16,614 nucleotides of DNA from Nitrospirota bacterium. GTDB taxonomy: Bacteria > Nitrospirota > Thermodesulfovibrionia > Thermodesulfovibrionales > Magnetobacteriaceae. Below, piece by piece: positions 7,345-15,339 of the stretch (position 1 is the first letter of the stretch; each line of letters begins with the position of its first letter). The notes below the pieces were generated by a model. That model was not told the origin of the DNA and ran no database searches. It worked only from the letters and a program-made list of their open reading frames with translations. The stretch is from assembly GCA_015232165.1 (NCBI GenBank), contig JADGAE010000014.1:1-16614 (forward strand), written 5' to 3'. The translations under genes and the position numbers were made by a program.

Positions 7345-7758
7345 TTAGTTCAAGTCTTCACATATAACATAGACGTCAATGACGGCGGTACTGAGGTTGT
7401 TTGCCGGCGTGAGGTCAATGCTTGTCTCCGTGGTGTAGAGCTTGCCATCGGCATAGGCGTCGCTTGCCGTGCTCTGTGTGATCGTACCTGCTGCGGCGTT
7501 GAGGTTTACGCTTGCGTCAAAGCCGTCAGCATCTGCGCTGTCTCCTATGGTGCACGTAGCGACGGCCCCCTCCGGGGTAATGACCTTCGTGTATACCTTT
7601 TTGACGTGTGTGTTGGCTTTTATCTTGACGATATTGATCGTATCTGAGGCTGCCACGTTTGTTGTGCCAAAGTCGAGTCTGTTCTTAATCCGGTACTCTT
7701 TGTCTATGCCGTTGTGTGGTATGGCCGAAGTGCCGGTTGTCATGTCTATTGTTGCCAT
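7345..7758 (-). CDS. Small beta-rich virion protein, possible capsid decoration protein (137 residues)
   Basis: The family is not firmly recognised. The protein lies immediately after the major coat gene, where decoration or head-stabilising proteins are often encoded. The sequence looks like an all-beta domain: strands around KEYRIKNRLDF, NIVKIKANTHVKKVYTKVIT, ATCTIGDS and the closing AVIDVYVICEDL, with Ser/Thr/Ala-rich loops between. No export signal or membrane helix is seen. A CAGGAGG ribosome site lies 7 bases before the ATG. A 155-base gap with a nested palindrome separates it from the coat gene. Alternatives are a minor tail or fibre-associated protein. Confidence 0.6.
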   Translation of the reverse strand: MATIDMTTGTSAIPHNGIDKEYRIKNRLDFGTTNVAASDTINIVKIKANTHVKKVYTKVITPEGAVATCTIGDSADADGFDASVNLNAAAGTITQSTASDAYADGKLYTTETSIDLTPANNLSTAVIDVYVICEDLN

Positions 7759-7799
7759 TGTCCATCCTCCTGAAAAGTTATACGTTGTTCTGTTAATAT

Positions 7800-7847
7800 C
7801 CTTCCCCCTTGTATTCCCCTCACTTTATGGGAGGGGTCAGGGGAAGG
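7800..7847. repeat. Nested G/C palindrome between coat and downstream gene
   Basis: The outer arms CCTTCCCC (7800-7807) and GGGGAAGG (7840-7847) are perfect 8-base complements. Inside them, CCCCTC (7817-7822) pairs with GAGGGG (7831-7836). Together they make a two-tier hairpin in the transcript. No T-run follows on either strand, so simple terminator function is unlikely; mRNA protection or partial attenuation after the highly expressed coat gene is possible. The form is similar to dispersed CCCCTNACCCCT...AGGGG intergenic repeats known from several bacterial genomes (from memory). The rest of the gap (7759-7799, 7848-7913) holds the ribosome site of the downstream gene and nothing else I can identify. 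Confidence 0.55.
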
Positions 7848-7913
7848 TAATGGTGTCTCTTTATTGCGGTGACAGTGGTGAGCCAGGGTAGTCCGGCTCA
7901 AAATACACTCCCG

Positions 7914-8846
7914 CTATCTCATTGCGTACAGGAGGCCAAGGCCCTCTGGCTTGATCACCTTGAAGCCGTACACATGCAGTCCCCTGACGAGGTCGCCAAA
8001 GGTGCTCTCAGCCCTGAGGGTCTCCACCCTGATGATCTGTGAAGCAAAGGTCAGTGCCGACCTGTGCCCAAAGAGAATGTTGTTGACCGTGTCTCCTGCG
8101 TCCAGGACGCTGCCGATGTGGTTGCTGCTGTAGACGTCAAAGCGGTCTATGGAACCGATGCGCCCGTTTCTCAGTATAGAGACGGAGTCGTTGGTCAGGG
8201 CTGCATCCTTGAGGTCGGACTTCTTGATCATCCCGGCCAACCACGCCGGGATAACCAACCACCTGCCCGTCTCGGGGATGTTCTGCTCATCCAGTACCGA
8301 TGCACAGTCCACGATGTAGTCCAGGACGTTGGTCTTTGTAATCTGTATAGGAGAGCCTGTCTTACCGAGGTCAATGGCCCCCGAAATCCTTCCGGCCTTG
8401 TCGCCCCTGTTGCTTGCATGTGCCTGCGAGGGGATGGTACCGAGGACCTCGGAGTCTATGACCACCTTGAGCTGCTCTGCGGCATCGCTGCTCCAGAGGT
8501 CCAGGAGGTCTATGTCGGACTGCCACTTGTCAACGTCATCGCAGGTAAAGGCAAAGTACTTGCCCCTGTCAATCAACAGGTCAACGGCCGGTGGTGCATC
8601 GGGATTGTCGTACTCGAGCTTCTGCCCCTTGACGTAGTCCCTTATGGTGATATCCGGTACCGCACGGATGTAGACCAGGTCGCCCTGCTCCTTGATATCT
8701 CCCTCGTATGTGGTGTTGGAGATGTCGGTTATCACGCTGGTTGCATAATACTTTGCCAGGAGCTTGCCTGACCATATCGCCCGGCTGAACTTGCCCTGTG
8801 AACTGCTGCCATAGTCGGGATAGCCAGATACCTTTGCTAATGCCAT
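7914..8846 (-). CDS. Phage major capsid protein (HK97 fold)
   Basis: The 310-residue protein shows the order expected for an HK97-fold coat protein of short-tailed phages. The N-terminal arm (residues 1-40) includes a FSRAIWSGKLLAKYYATSVI-like helix. An E-loop-like segment (about 50-95: GDLVYIRAVPDITIRDYVKG) follows, then a long acidic spine helix (about 105-145). A P-domain carries the characteristic LDEQNIPETGRWLVIPAWLA motif near residues 185-205. The C-terminal strand ends VYGFKVIKPEGLGLLYA. Hundreds of copies would assemble the icosahedral shell around the scaffold. An AAGGAGG ribosome site lies 10 bases before the ATG. The gene lies 48 bases after the scaffold candidate, the usual pairing. 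Confidence 0.85.
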   Translation of the reverse strand: MALAKVSGYPDYGSSSQGKFSRAIWSGKLLAKYYATSVITDISNTTYEGDIKEQGDLVYIRAVPDITIRDYVKGQKLEYDNPDAPPAVDLLIDRGKYFAFTCDDVDKWQSDIDLLDLWSSDAAEQLKVVIDSEVLGTIPSQAHASNRGDKAGRISGAIDLGKTGSPIQITKTNVLDYIVDCASVLDEQNIPETGRWLVIPAWLAGMIKKSDLKDAALTNDSVSILRNGRIGSIDRFDVYSSNHIGSVLDAGDTVNNILFGHRSALTFASQIIRVETLRAESTFGDLVRGLHVYGFKVIKPEGLGLLYAMR

Positions 8847-8894
8847 GTTAAAGAATCCTCCTTATTGTTTTTTTTGTGTTACCGTAAACGATTG

Positions 8895-9509
8895 TTAGTT
8901 GGTGACCCTGCCTTCGTTAACGGCACGGGCGATCCTGAGTTCTATGTCGCGGGCATCCTTTTCTCTGCCCCTGTAGCGACCTGCGGCTACTGCCCTGTAG
9001 AACTGCTCTATCTGCTGATTTGTAAAGACCTCCGGGGTGTTGTTTACGCCGGAACCGGAGCGAGGCGGGGCCAAAAACCTCTCCATGCCCGCACTGGTGC
9101 GACTAACTGTCTCAGGAGTCGGCGTTGTCTGAGGCAGTGTGACCACCTGTGTCTGTGGTGTTGTTACCTGCATCTGTGGCAGTGCAGGAACAGCTTCCTG
9201 CTGTTTGTCCATGTTAGCATAACTTATGCTAACGCCTATCATCTTTTTCAGCACATCATACATGAGTGGGTTCTCCATGCGGAATGCTGCAATCTGTTGG
9301 TCTTTGACAAGCTCCGTATCAAGCTCGTCTTTGTTGTTCTTAGTCGCTCCAGGACGCTCCTGATCGGTTGTGTTGTCTACACTGCCATCCTGGGCAACCT
9401 GCCCGGAGTCGTCTCCCACAACCATACCCTGGGAGTCAATGCTGATGCCGGGAATTGTGTCTCCCAAGTCAGTCAACACCATCGTAGAAGCTTCGTTTAA
9501 ATTTGCCAT
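8895..9509 (-). CDS. Probable capsid scaffolding protein (204 residues)
   Basis: The protein is assigned mainly from position directly before the coat gene, plus composition. Residues 1-70 are acidic, Asp/Asn/Gln-rich and predicted to be disordered. Residues 75-95 form one helix (MENPLMYDVLKKMIG), and residues 105-150 are a Pro/Thr/Gln-rich linker with repeated TPQTQV/LPQTTP motifs. The last 45 residues form a charged helical hairpin (FTNQQIEQFYRAVAAGRYRG, then DIELRIARAVNEGR). Scaffolding proteins characteristically are low-complexity and bind coat through a basic helical C-terminus, which fits. No protease motif is visible. An AAAGGAGG ribosome site lies 10 bases before the ATG. Family-level identity is not established. 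Confidence 0.6.
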   Translation of the reverse strand: MANLNEASTMVLTDLGDTIPGISIDSQGMVVGDDSGQVAQDGSVDNTTDQERPGATKNNKDELDTELVKDQQIAAFRMENPLMYDVLKKMIGVSISYANMDKQQEAVPALPQMQVTTPQTQVVTLPQTTPTPETVSRTSAGMERFLAPPRSGSGVNNTPEVFTNQQIEQFYRAVAAGRYRGREKDARDIELRIARAVNEGRVTN

Positions 9510-9540
9510 AAATCAAAATCCTCCTTTGTTTTGTGTGTGT

Positions 9541-9828
9541 TTAATTCTTGCCATCGCTTGTGTATAAATGCAGCACCCTTGCCAGCCTCTTGATTACCGC
9601 CGCCTGCTTGTTGTCCGGGAACGCATTGTCTACCGCGTCTTCAAACGCCGTCAAGTCGGGTATGTTGTCGGCCTTGGCCTGCTTCTTTGCCACAATCTTT
9701 GCCCGCTGTTCCTCTGTTGTCAGGCGTTGCGGCTCCGCTAATGCCAGGTCTACCATAAACGGCAGTACTAACATCATCACAAACAAAACCACGCCTATCG
9801 CCGAGTAAAACAAAACCCTTGAATCCAT
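9541..9828 (-). CDS. Small membrane-anchored or secreted protein (95 residues)
   Basis: The N-terminus is a short MDSR followed by about 22 strongly hydrophobic residues (VLFYSAIGVVLFVMMLVLPF and on), then VDLALAEPQ, where ALA before Glu could be a signal-peptidase site. The remaining 65 residues are charged and helical, with a Lys/Arg-rich stretch. It could be an inner-membrane protein with a cytoplasmic or periplasmic tail, or a cleaved exported protein; length and charge do not decide. The ATG 9828 was preferred to the longer GTG start at 9858, because AAGGAGG lies about 5 bases before the ATG and the GTG would overlap the preceding gene by 10 bases. A holin-like role was considered, but a single helix and the location are not enough to support it. 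Confidence 0.6.
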   Translation of the reverse strand: MDSRVLFYSAIGVVLFVMMLVLPFMVDLALAEPQRLTTEEQRAKIVAKKQAKADNIPDLTAFEDAVDNAFPDNKQAAVIKRLARVLHLYTSDGKN

Positions 9829-9848
9829 ATTCCCTCCTTTTTGATTTG

Positions 9849-12845
9849 TTATTGCCACGTCAAACCAACACCATTAATCGTGAATCTCTTTGAATTATTC
9901 ATTACGACTTTCCATTTCATTGAAGTCCCGCTCCCGCTTGTGATTGTAGCGGTACCACTTAAAATCTTACTTGTTGACCCTGCCTGACCATAGTACCCCA
10001 TGTTCACAAGAGGGATTTGAGTAAACGTACTTCCATTATCCGCGCTCACCCACCCCTGAATGTCGTCCGTAGCTCCTGTCATCGTTGTCGGAGGAGCAGG
10101 GGAACCATCCGTTTCAAACAGTGTCAGTTGTGCCACTGTTGGGGCTGACAATGCCGTAAAAGCTATAGATGGAAGGACAGCACTCGCCGGATAGGACAAA
10201 GTGATAACACCATACATATCCTGGGTTACCGCTGATCCATAAGAACTGTTATAGTAGAAATCAACAGCCTGCGCGGTAACGTCGGAATTAGCTCCGTATA
10301 TATGTATGTAATCTGTCCCACTTTGACTTTGAGTTGTCTTTATTTCCACGCAATATGTATTCCCTGAAGTAAGGCTAAACGGGGTAGATAGTGTATACGT
10401 GTATATTGCTCCGGCACTATCGGTGGTTATAGCCGCTCTATCTTCGCTCGACAGCGTATAAACCAAAGTACCACTGCCGGAAGGGACAGCCGTATTGGCA
10501 GCAACAGTCCCCGTGTACGATGAATACATATAAACTAAAAGGTCGGAGGGGGCCGCCCCAAATCTCCTGAGTTTAAATTTTATTGATTCTGCGGTGCCCG
10601 TGGTGGTTGCAATGAAACAATACCCCGCACGTGAGGTGGTACTCCCGCTTACTCCTGTCATATTAAACAAAGCCGCTGCGCTTGAAGTTTGTGACCACCC
10701 TGTCCCCGGTGTAACGGCATAATTATAGCTTGATGCTCCTGTATATGTGAAATTGGAAATAGACCCTGTAGCTATTCCTGTCTGATCGTAAAATCTATCT
10801 ATAATGCCATCTGCCATTTGTCCATATGCAATACCTTTGTCTACTTCACGATAAAAAGCTAACAACATTATATCGGCGGTTATCCAGGGGGACACCGAGA
10901 TGGCAGAGCCATTTAACTCAGTAGTCAGGCCGTCGACGTTTGACGCCGACAACGTAACTGCTCCAGGGGCTGCCCATTTCAGGCCGGTAGCAGTTGAATC
11001 ATCCCGCGTCAACACATACGTGTTTGTCCCTGCTCCACCAGTAGCCAGTATTGCCGTTGCCGTACCGTTGTCGCTAACGATGTCGCCCTTGGCCGTAGTT
11101 GGGCGGAGGGCGTTAAACGCCGCTGATGCCGTTGTCGAACCGGTGCCGCCGTTAGCAATTGCAACCGTACCGGTGACGTTGGCTGCGTTGCCGCTGATGT
11201 TGCCGGATATCTGTCCGCCTGTAATGCCCGTCAAACCTGATCCGTTGCCTGTTGGCGTGAGATAGTCTACACCTGCCGTCAATGCGTTTTGTTTGGCGTT
11301 CCACGTGCTCTCTTGCGTTGTTGTCGGGATGACGTAGCCGCTAGTCAGACTGGTGATGCCCGTTGCGTTGCTGTACGTCAGACCCGTTGCCGTGTTGCTC
11401 ATCGCCGCCCGGGCATTGGCGTCTGTGTAACTCGATGGCGCCGCTGCGTTTATCCACTTTGACGATGCGTTGTCGTACTTCAATACCTGGCCATCCGTGG
11501 GATAGGTCAGAGTCACATCCGTCAATGTAGCCAGGGTAGAAGAGCCGCCGCCTGCGGATGCGGCCCATGTAGCATCAGTGCCAACTTTCGTTAGAACATA
11601 ACCATTTGTTGCACCCGAAACATTAGTCAATGCATTGATTGCATTCTGCGCTGTGGTTTGACCCGTACCACCATTGCCTATCGCTACCGTACCCGTAACG
11701 TTGCCGGCATTACCGCTTATGTTGCCGCTTATCTGGCTGCCCGTCAGTCCCGTCAACGACGACCCGTTGCCTGTTGGCGTGAGATAGTCTACCCCTGCCG
11801 TCAGTGCGTTTTGTTTGGCGTTCCACGTTGCAGCACTGCTTATGTAACTGTCACCTATTGATACACCCTGCCATGTGGCCGCCGTAATAATACCCGTTGC
11901 ACGAGCTACATTAAAGGTAGTCGTGTTTGAATCGCTTTTCAAAAACAGATTATTGTTGTCTACTCTGAAATAATCGCCATTCAATCCAGTTACACTGTCA
12001 ACCCCCCACAATGCAAACCTGTTTGGTTTTATTCTTGCGTACCCATAACGATTATACGCATCACCCATTGCTATACTTTTCATGTCTGTAGAAGAACCTG
12101 TAGGCGAACCGTGCACAACTATTCCTTCTGAAATTATGTTTGCAGGGTCTCCATCAGGCTGCATCTGCCCAAGTTTTAATACACTACCTATGCTGTTTAT
12201 CGTATTCCATCCGTGAAAACTTATTTGAGGTCTATTAAATTGATCGTTCTTGCCAACAATCAGAGATGGTTGTTTTATCCACTTGCTTGTGGAAGCATCC
12301 CATCTGATAACTTGACCGTCCACCGGTGTCGCAATATTAGTGTCGACTATATCACCTAATGCTGATCCAGCTTTGCTGACATTAGCCCACGGCACTGTCC
12401 CGCTTGTTATCGCCCCAACGGTCGTGATGTTGTTGCTGCCAGACCATGACCCTATACCTAACTGTGTCAGCGTTGTTGCGTGTGGGTTGTTCAGGTCGGA
12501 CAAGTGCCCGGTCCACAATGTCTGGTTGGCCGTAGTCGGTATGCTATACCCCGGCAAGAAGCTAAAAATTCCTGTTGTATGATCATACGTCAACCCCGTC
12601 GCATAACAACTCAAAGAGTCCCTTGCCACCCCTGAGAGCGCGGCATTGACCCACGTCCCCGTTGCCTGGTCATACACCACCGTCTGATTGTCCGAAGGGG
12701 ACTGGATTATGATATCTCCGGCTCCACCCATCGTTTGTAACGGAAACTTCTGCCAGGCAAATACAGGCAGCATCGTAAAGGGCAGAAGGCAGCTTACTAT
12801 AAGTATGGTTGTAAGGACAGTATTACTAGTACGATGGCGTCTCAT
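9849..12845 (-). CDS. Exported, repeat-rich phage tail-fibre-like protein (998 residues)
   Basis: The mature part reads as a tail fibre or adhesin, but the N-terminus is a Sec signal peptide: MRRHRTSN, a hydrophobic core of about 15 residues, and a likely cleavage after VFA near residue 30. Three fibre modules of the form DGQVxxxDxxxxKW occur (first with variation near residue 55, then about 180 and 460). TWNAKQNALTAGVDYLTPTG opens two long repeats starting at about 340 and 514, each followed by GNISGNA and an NGGTG motif, seen commonly in phage tail fibres. The last 340 residues are beta-rich and unlike the repeats, perhaps a receptor-binding tip. ATG 12845 is chosen over 12863: it overlaps the TAA of the upstream gene (TAATG) and has GGGGGTG 5 bases ahead. 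Fibre-like function is confident; export and its purpose are inferred. Confidence 0.75.
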   Translation of the reverse strand: MRRHRTSNTVLTTILIVSCLLPFTMLPVFAWQKFPLQTMGGAGDIIIQSPSDNQTVVYDQATGTWVNAALSGVARDSLSCYATGLTYDHTTGIFSFLPGYSIPTTANQTLWTGHLSDLNNPHATTLTQLGIGSWSGSNNITTVGAITSGTVPWANVSKAGSALGDIVDTNIATPVDGQVIRWDASTSKWIKQPSLIVGKNDQFNRPQISFHGWNTINSIGSVLKLGQMQPDGDPANIISEGIVVHGSPTGSSTDMKSIAMGDAYNRYGYARIKPNRFALWGVDSVTGLNGDYFRVDNNNLFLKSDSNTTTFNVARATGIITAATWQGVSIGDSYISSAATWNAKQNALTAGVDYLTPTGNGSSLTGLTGSQISGNISGNAGNVTGTVAIGNGGTGQTTAQNAINALTNVSGATNGYVLTKVGTDATWAASAGGGSSTLATLTDVTLTYPTDGQVLKYDNASSKWINAAAPSSYTDANARAAMSNTATGLTYSNATGITSLTSGYVIPTTTQESTWNAKQNALTAGVDYLTPTGNGSGLTGITGGQISGNISGNAANVTGTVAIANGGTGSTTASAAFNALRPTTAKGDIVSDNGTATAILATGGAGTNTYVLTRDDSTATGLKWAAPGAVTLSASNVDGLTTELNGSAISVSPWITADIMLLAFYREVDKGIAYGQMADGIIDRFYDQTGIATGSISNFTYTGASSYNYAVTPGTGWSQTSSAAALFNMTGVSGSTTSRAGYCFIATTTGTAESIKFKLRRFGAAPSDLLVYMYSSYTGTVAANTAVPSGSGTLVYTLSSEDRAAITTDSAGAIYTYTLSTPFSLTSGNTYCVEIKTTQSQSGTDYIHIYGANSDVTAQAVDFYYNSSYGSAVTQDMYGVITLSYPASAVLPSIAFTALSAPTVAQLTLFETDGSPAPPTTMTGATDDIQGWVSADNGSTFTQIPLVNMGYYGQAGSTSKILSGTATITSGSGTSMKWKVVMNNSKRFTINGVGLTWQ
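11242..11828 (-). repeat. In-frame internal repeat of the fibre gene with near-identical 65-bp cores
   Basis: The segments 11242-11306 and 11764-11828 match at 63 of 65 bases and lie in the same frame, 522 bases (174 codons) apart. Similarity continues beyond both cores at the protein level for about 60 residues, but DNA identity falls off quickly. The strong local identity suggests recent duplication or gene conversion within the fibre. Recombination between the cores would remove exactly 174 codons without a frameshift. Confidence 0.75.
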
Positions 12846-13249
12846 TATTTCACCCCCGTACATCTGACAGTTATGGCCGGCGAGCTGCCACCTGCCAGGG
12901 TTATCAGGTTTGCCCTGATGACGTTAACCGGTATATCCGAGATCGAAAACGAGCCAATCCCTGCGGCCAGTTCAGCCACGGTAAGCGTATATTCAGCCAT
13001 GCCCCCGGGGGCAAACAGGCTGCCGCCCTGATTGCCCTCAATACGTACCTTTACCGCCGTTGCCGTGTTGTCAGACACCAGGACGTCACAGCTCCAGGTG
13101 CTAAACTTAGCATAAGAGACATCAACCACCTTACCAACACCCGTTGCCGTAGCAGCCTTTAAAAGCTCAAAGGTATCCCCGGAGGCACTCAACAAACAAA
13201 CCCACGTTGACACTATGACTGCAAGCAACGTTAACACTACTTTTTTCAT
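12845..13249 (-). CDS. Exported small beta-sandwich protein (134 residues)
   Basis: A clear Sec signal peptide is present: MKKVV followed by a hydrophobic core (LTLLAVIVSTWVCLL), with a likely cleavage around SASG near residue 24. The mature domain of about 110 residues is beta-rich and follows a pattern found in many phage structural proteins: WSCDVLVSD, TAVKVRIEG, EYTLTVAELAAGIGSFSI, NVIRANLITLAGG, AITVRC. The domain in other phages lacks a leader as far as I recall. Two cysteines in the mature part (54 and 130) could form a disulphide after export. Its stop overlaps the start of the 998-residue exported fibre by one base, so the two proteins are likely made together and may act as partners. 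An AAAGGAGG ribosome site lies 8 bases before the ATG. Confidence 0.7.
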   Translation of the reverse strand: MKKVVLTLLAVIVSTWVCLLSASGDTFELLKAATATGVGKVVDVSYAKFSTWSCDVLVSDNTATAVKVRIEGNQGGSLFAPGGMAEYTLTVAELAAGIGSFSISDIPVNVIRANLITLAGGSSPAITVRCTGVK

Positions 13250-13271
13250 TTCAAAATCCTCCTTTGTTTAT

Positions 13272-13544
13272 TTAATTGTCGTGTAACTGTTGAGAGAAGG
13301 CGCTATCCTCCTTATTGCTGCATAACGCTCCGGCGTCGGCGTGACAACTAAAGACCTTTACCAGTTCTCTGAGCATAAGGGCACGTCCCTGCCCCATCCT
13401 CAGAAGTACCTCATCACGCTGAGAGTTGTTCTGCAATGCCTGCTCCACCAGTTGGCCCTCAAGCCACCGTATCACACTGAGCCAGTCCGGATTTCCCTTT
13501 AAGGTATTCACGGCCTTTGATATCTCTTGTGTAACCATCAGCAT
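13272..13544 (-). CDS. Small helical protein encoded after the portal (90 residues)
   Basis: The protein is predicted to be nearly all helix: NPDWLSVIRWLEGQLVEQAL, then MGQGRALMLRELVKVF. This pattern (Pro-Trp ... two helices ... QGRA-Leu) resembles small conserved proteins of unknown role that follow the portal in many short-tailed phages, based on memory rather than search. The last 20 residues contain two Cys and are probably flexible. The first ATG (13544) is used because AAGGAGG lies 9 bases before it; the second Met (13538) would be 15 bases away. The gap to the portal stop is 4 bases, so translation is likely coupled. Confidence 0.65.
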   Translation of the reverse strand: MLMVTQEISKAVNTLKGNPDWLSVIRWLEGQLVEQALQNNSQRDEVLLRMGQGRALMLRELVKVFSCHADAGALCSNKEDSAFSQQLHDN

Positions 13545-13548
13545 GGTC

Positions 13549-15339
13549 TCAATCCTCCTTCTCTATACCGGCGCGGTTAAACAGGTTAAAGTCACCATGT
13601 GGCTCTCCGGCTGGGTTTAGGGGTTTGCTTGCCTCTTTATCGTACGGTGGGACAACGGCAGGGTCAGCCTTCAGTGTCCGGTTTAGCGTCCGATCCTGGG
13701 GGGCGTCCGGGATAACCTTCTCTACGTCTATCTCCAGCGCCCTGGCAACTTCCTTCAGCAGATGTCTCCGTCCCTCTGCACCAATGATAGCCATGTCCAC
13801 GGGATTGTTCGTTGTGCGCAGGAACTCGCTTCTCCTGATGGCCTGCTGCTCCTTTGCAATGAGTGAAGAGCTGCCCTTGGCGACGGCCTTGACATCCGGT
13901 ACCATTGCGGAGTCATCACCGTACCGGAGATTAAAGTGGTACTGACGCTCCACGCACGGGGTAATGATGCGCGAGTCGATGTTCTTTACCACACCCTTGA
14001 TCCCGCGGGCGGCCTGCGTCATGGACATCGACAGGGCCGAGGCGTTGGTGTTGACGCCGGTATCACTGTTGTTGCTGTTGACGTAGCTTGGGATACCGGA
14101 GTGTTCCTCGGCTCGCCGCATGAAAAACTCATACACCTGGATGAGCTTATCTACAACCATCGGCGGCTGATAGAATCGGATTGCCGGCGTGGCCGTCATC
14201 TGTGAGTCGGTAACGTCCCACACCTTCCAAGGCCACATCTCCCTGCTCTCCCCCGGCAGCACGCGCTCAACGTTGCGCTCCACCTGCGGGCCGGAAGCAA
14301 GTCCCGTGTTGTTGACAATAGCCCTGCCAACGGCATTACACGCACTCTGCACCCCTTCCAGTACCTCCGCCAGTCCAATACCCCAAAACTGACCAGGCAC
14401 CTCCTCAAAAGACACCTTTGAGTACGGCTTTAACCCCATTGGGTCTGGGTTACCCATGACCTTCAGGACGTGGTCGCCAACCACCCACACGCACACAGGA
14501 TACACACCGGAGTCATCCACATCCAGGTAATCACTGAGCATCCACCCCTCAACATCCCCCCAGAACTCCAACAACGCCAGCTTCCTCTCCGGAGGGCGCT
14601 GAAAACCTGGAACATCAGGCATCATGATGTCAGGATACGCGTCGTCATAGCCCTTGAGCGAGCCTTCCTTAAGCCCGGACAACACCCGGCTGACGGCATC
14701 CTCGTTAAATCCCGGCATCCCGATAAGCTCCATGAGGTGCACAGGACGAAGCCTTATGACGTCAATCAGATAGCCATCGTCAATGCCCGTGCTATCGGGG
14801 TTGGGATAGATATCAAAGGGCGAGCGTCTCTCAAACTCGGCCAATATCCGCTCCTCAATGACAGTCTCCCAGAGGCCGGCATTGAAGACCCTTCTTCTGG
14901 CGCGCTCCTTTCTGAGGATTGGCCCCTTTATAAAGCCAGCCTTAAACGTTACCAGGTCATAGAGAAGCTCCTCAAAGGCCCTGTACCAGCCACCCTCAAT
15001 GAACTGGTCGTTGATACAGTCTCTCATCCTGTCAACGGCCTCAAAGACGGCATCCTGTTCGTTGTCGTCCTGTACTTGGTTGCAGAGGGTTAGGTCCCAG
15101 GGTCTGAGGCCGGGTTGTATGAGTATGTCCTTGAGCCAGGCCTCGGCATCGCGGCACTTGCTCTTGGTCACAAGCATGTACAGATCAGACCCTTTCATCT
15201 TCCTTATGGACTGTAGCTTGTCCGCCGTGTAGAGACCGTTGCGTTGCCTGAGGGAGTGTTGCATTTGTTCCGTTATGGATAGTCGTGCCTGTTTTGCCGC
15301 TTCCCAGCAGTCCCTTATGTAAGCAGTGAGGTTACTCAT
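13549..15339 (-). CDS. Phage portal protein (596 residues)
   Basis: The protein would form the ring at one capsid vertex through which DNA enters and leaves. An N-terminal helical region (residues 1-130) is followed by a clip/stem region with ERRSPFDIYPNPDSTGIDD near 170-185. The portal signature FWGIGLAEVLEGVQSACNAV appears around residues 315-335 and continues to NNTGLASGPQV, where the Gly-rich turn and helix begin the portal core helices. A long helical region (395-540) includes EEHSGIPSYVNS. The last 50 residues are Pro/Lys-rich and likely flexible. Length falls between T7 and P22 portals. It is the first gene of the operon, with an AAGGAGG ribosome site 7-9 bases before the ATG. No terminase precedes it in this window. 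Confidence 0.85.
   Translation of the reverse strand: MSNLTAYIRDCWEAAKQARLSITEQMQHSLRQRNGLYTADKLQSIRKMKGSDLYMLVTKSKCRDAEAWLKDILIQPGLRPWDLTLCNQVQDDNEQDAVFEAVDRMRDCINDQFIEGGWYRAFEELLYDLVTFKAGFIKGPILRKERARRRVFNAGLWETVIEERILAEFERRSPFDIYPNPDSTGIDDGYLIDVIRLRPVHLMELIGMPGFNEDAVSRVLSGLKEGSLKGYDDAYPDIMMPDVPGFQRPPERKLALLEFWGDVEGWMLSDYLDVDDSGVYPVCVWVVGDHVLKVMGNPDPMGLKPYSKVSFEEVPGQFWGIGLAEVLEGVQSACNAVGRAIVNNTGLASGPQVERNVERVLPGESREMWPWKVWDVTDSQMTATPAIRFYQPPMVVDKLIQVYEFFMRRAEEHSGIPSYVNSNNSDTGVNTNASALSMSMTQAARGIKGVVKNIDSRIITPCVERQYHFNLRYGDDSAMVPDVKAVAKGSSSLIAKEQQAIRRSEFLRTTNNPVDMAIIGAEGRRHLLKEVARALEIDVEKVIPDAPQDRTLNRTLKADPAVVPPYDKEASKPLNPAGEPHGDFNLFNRAGIEKED

Noticed and set aside
8064..8771. Plus-strand 235-codon open frame
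   Set aside because: It lies wholly antisense to the major coat gene, with no ribosome site; the composition mirrors the codon bias of the real gene.
9541..9828. Holin identity for the 95-residue membrane protein
   Set aside because: A single hydrophobic segment and lack of an adjacent endolysin give no specific support; a signal-peptide-like cleavage site is equally plausible.
14470..15093. Plus-strand 207-codon open frame
   Set aside because: It is antisense to the portal gene, which has clear family motifs, and shows no protein-like pattern of its own.
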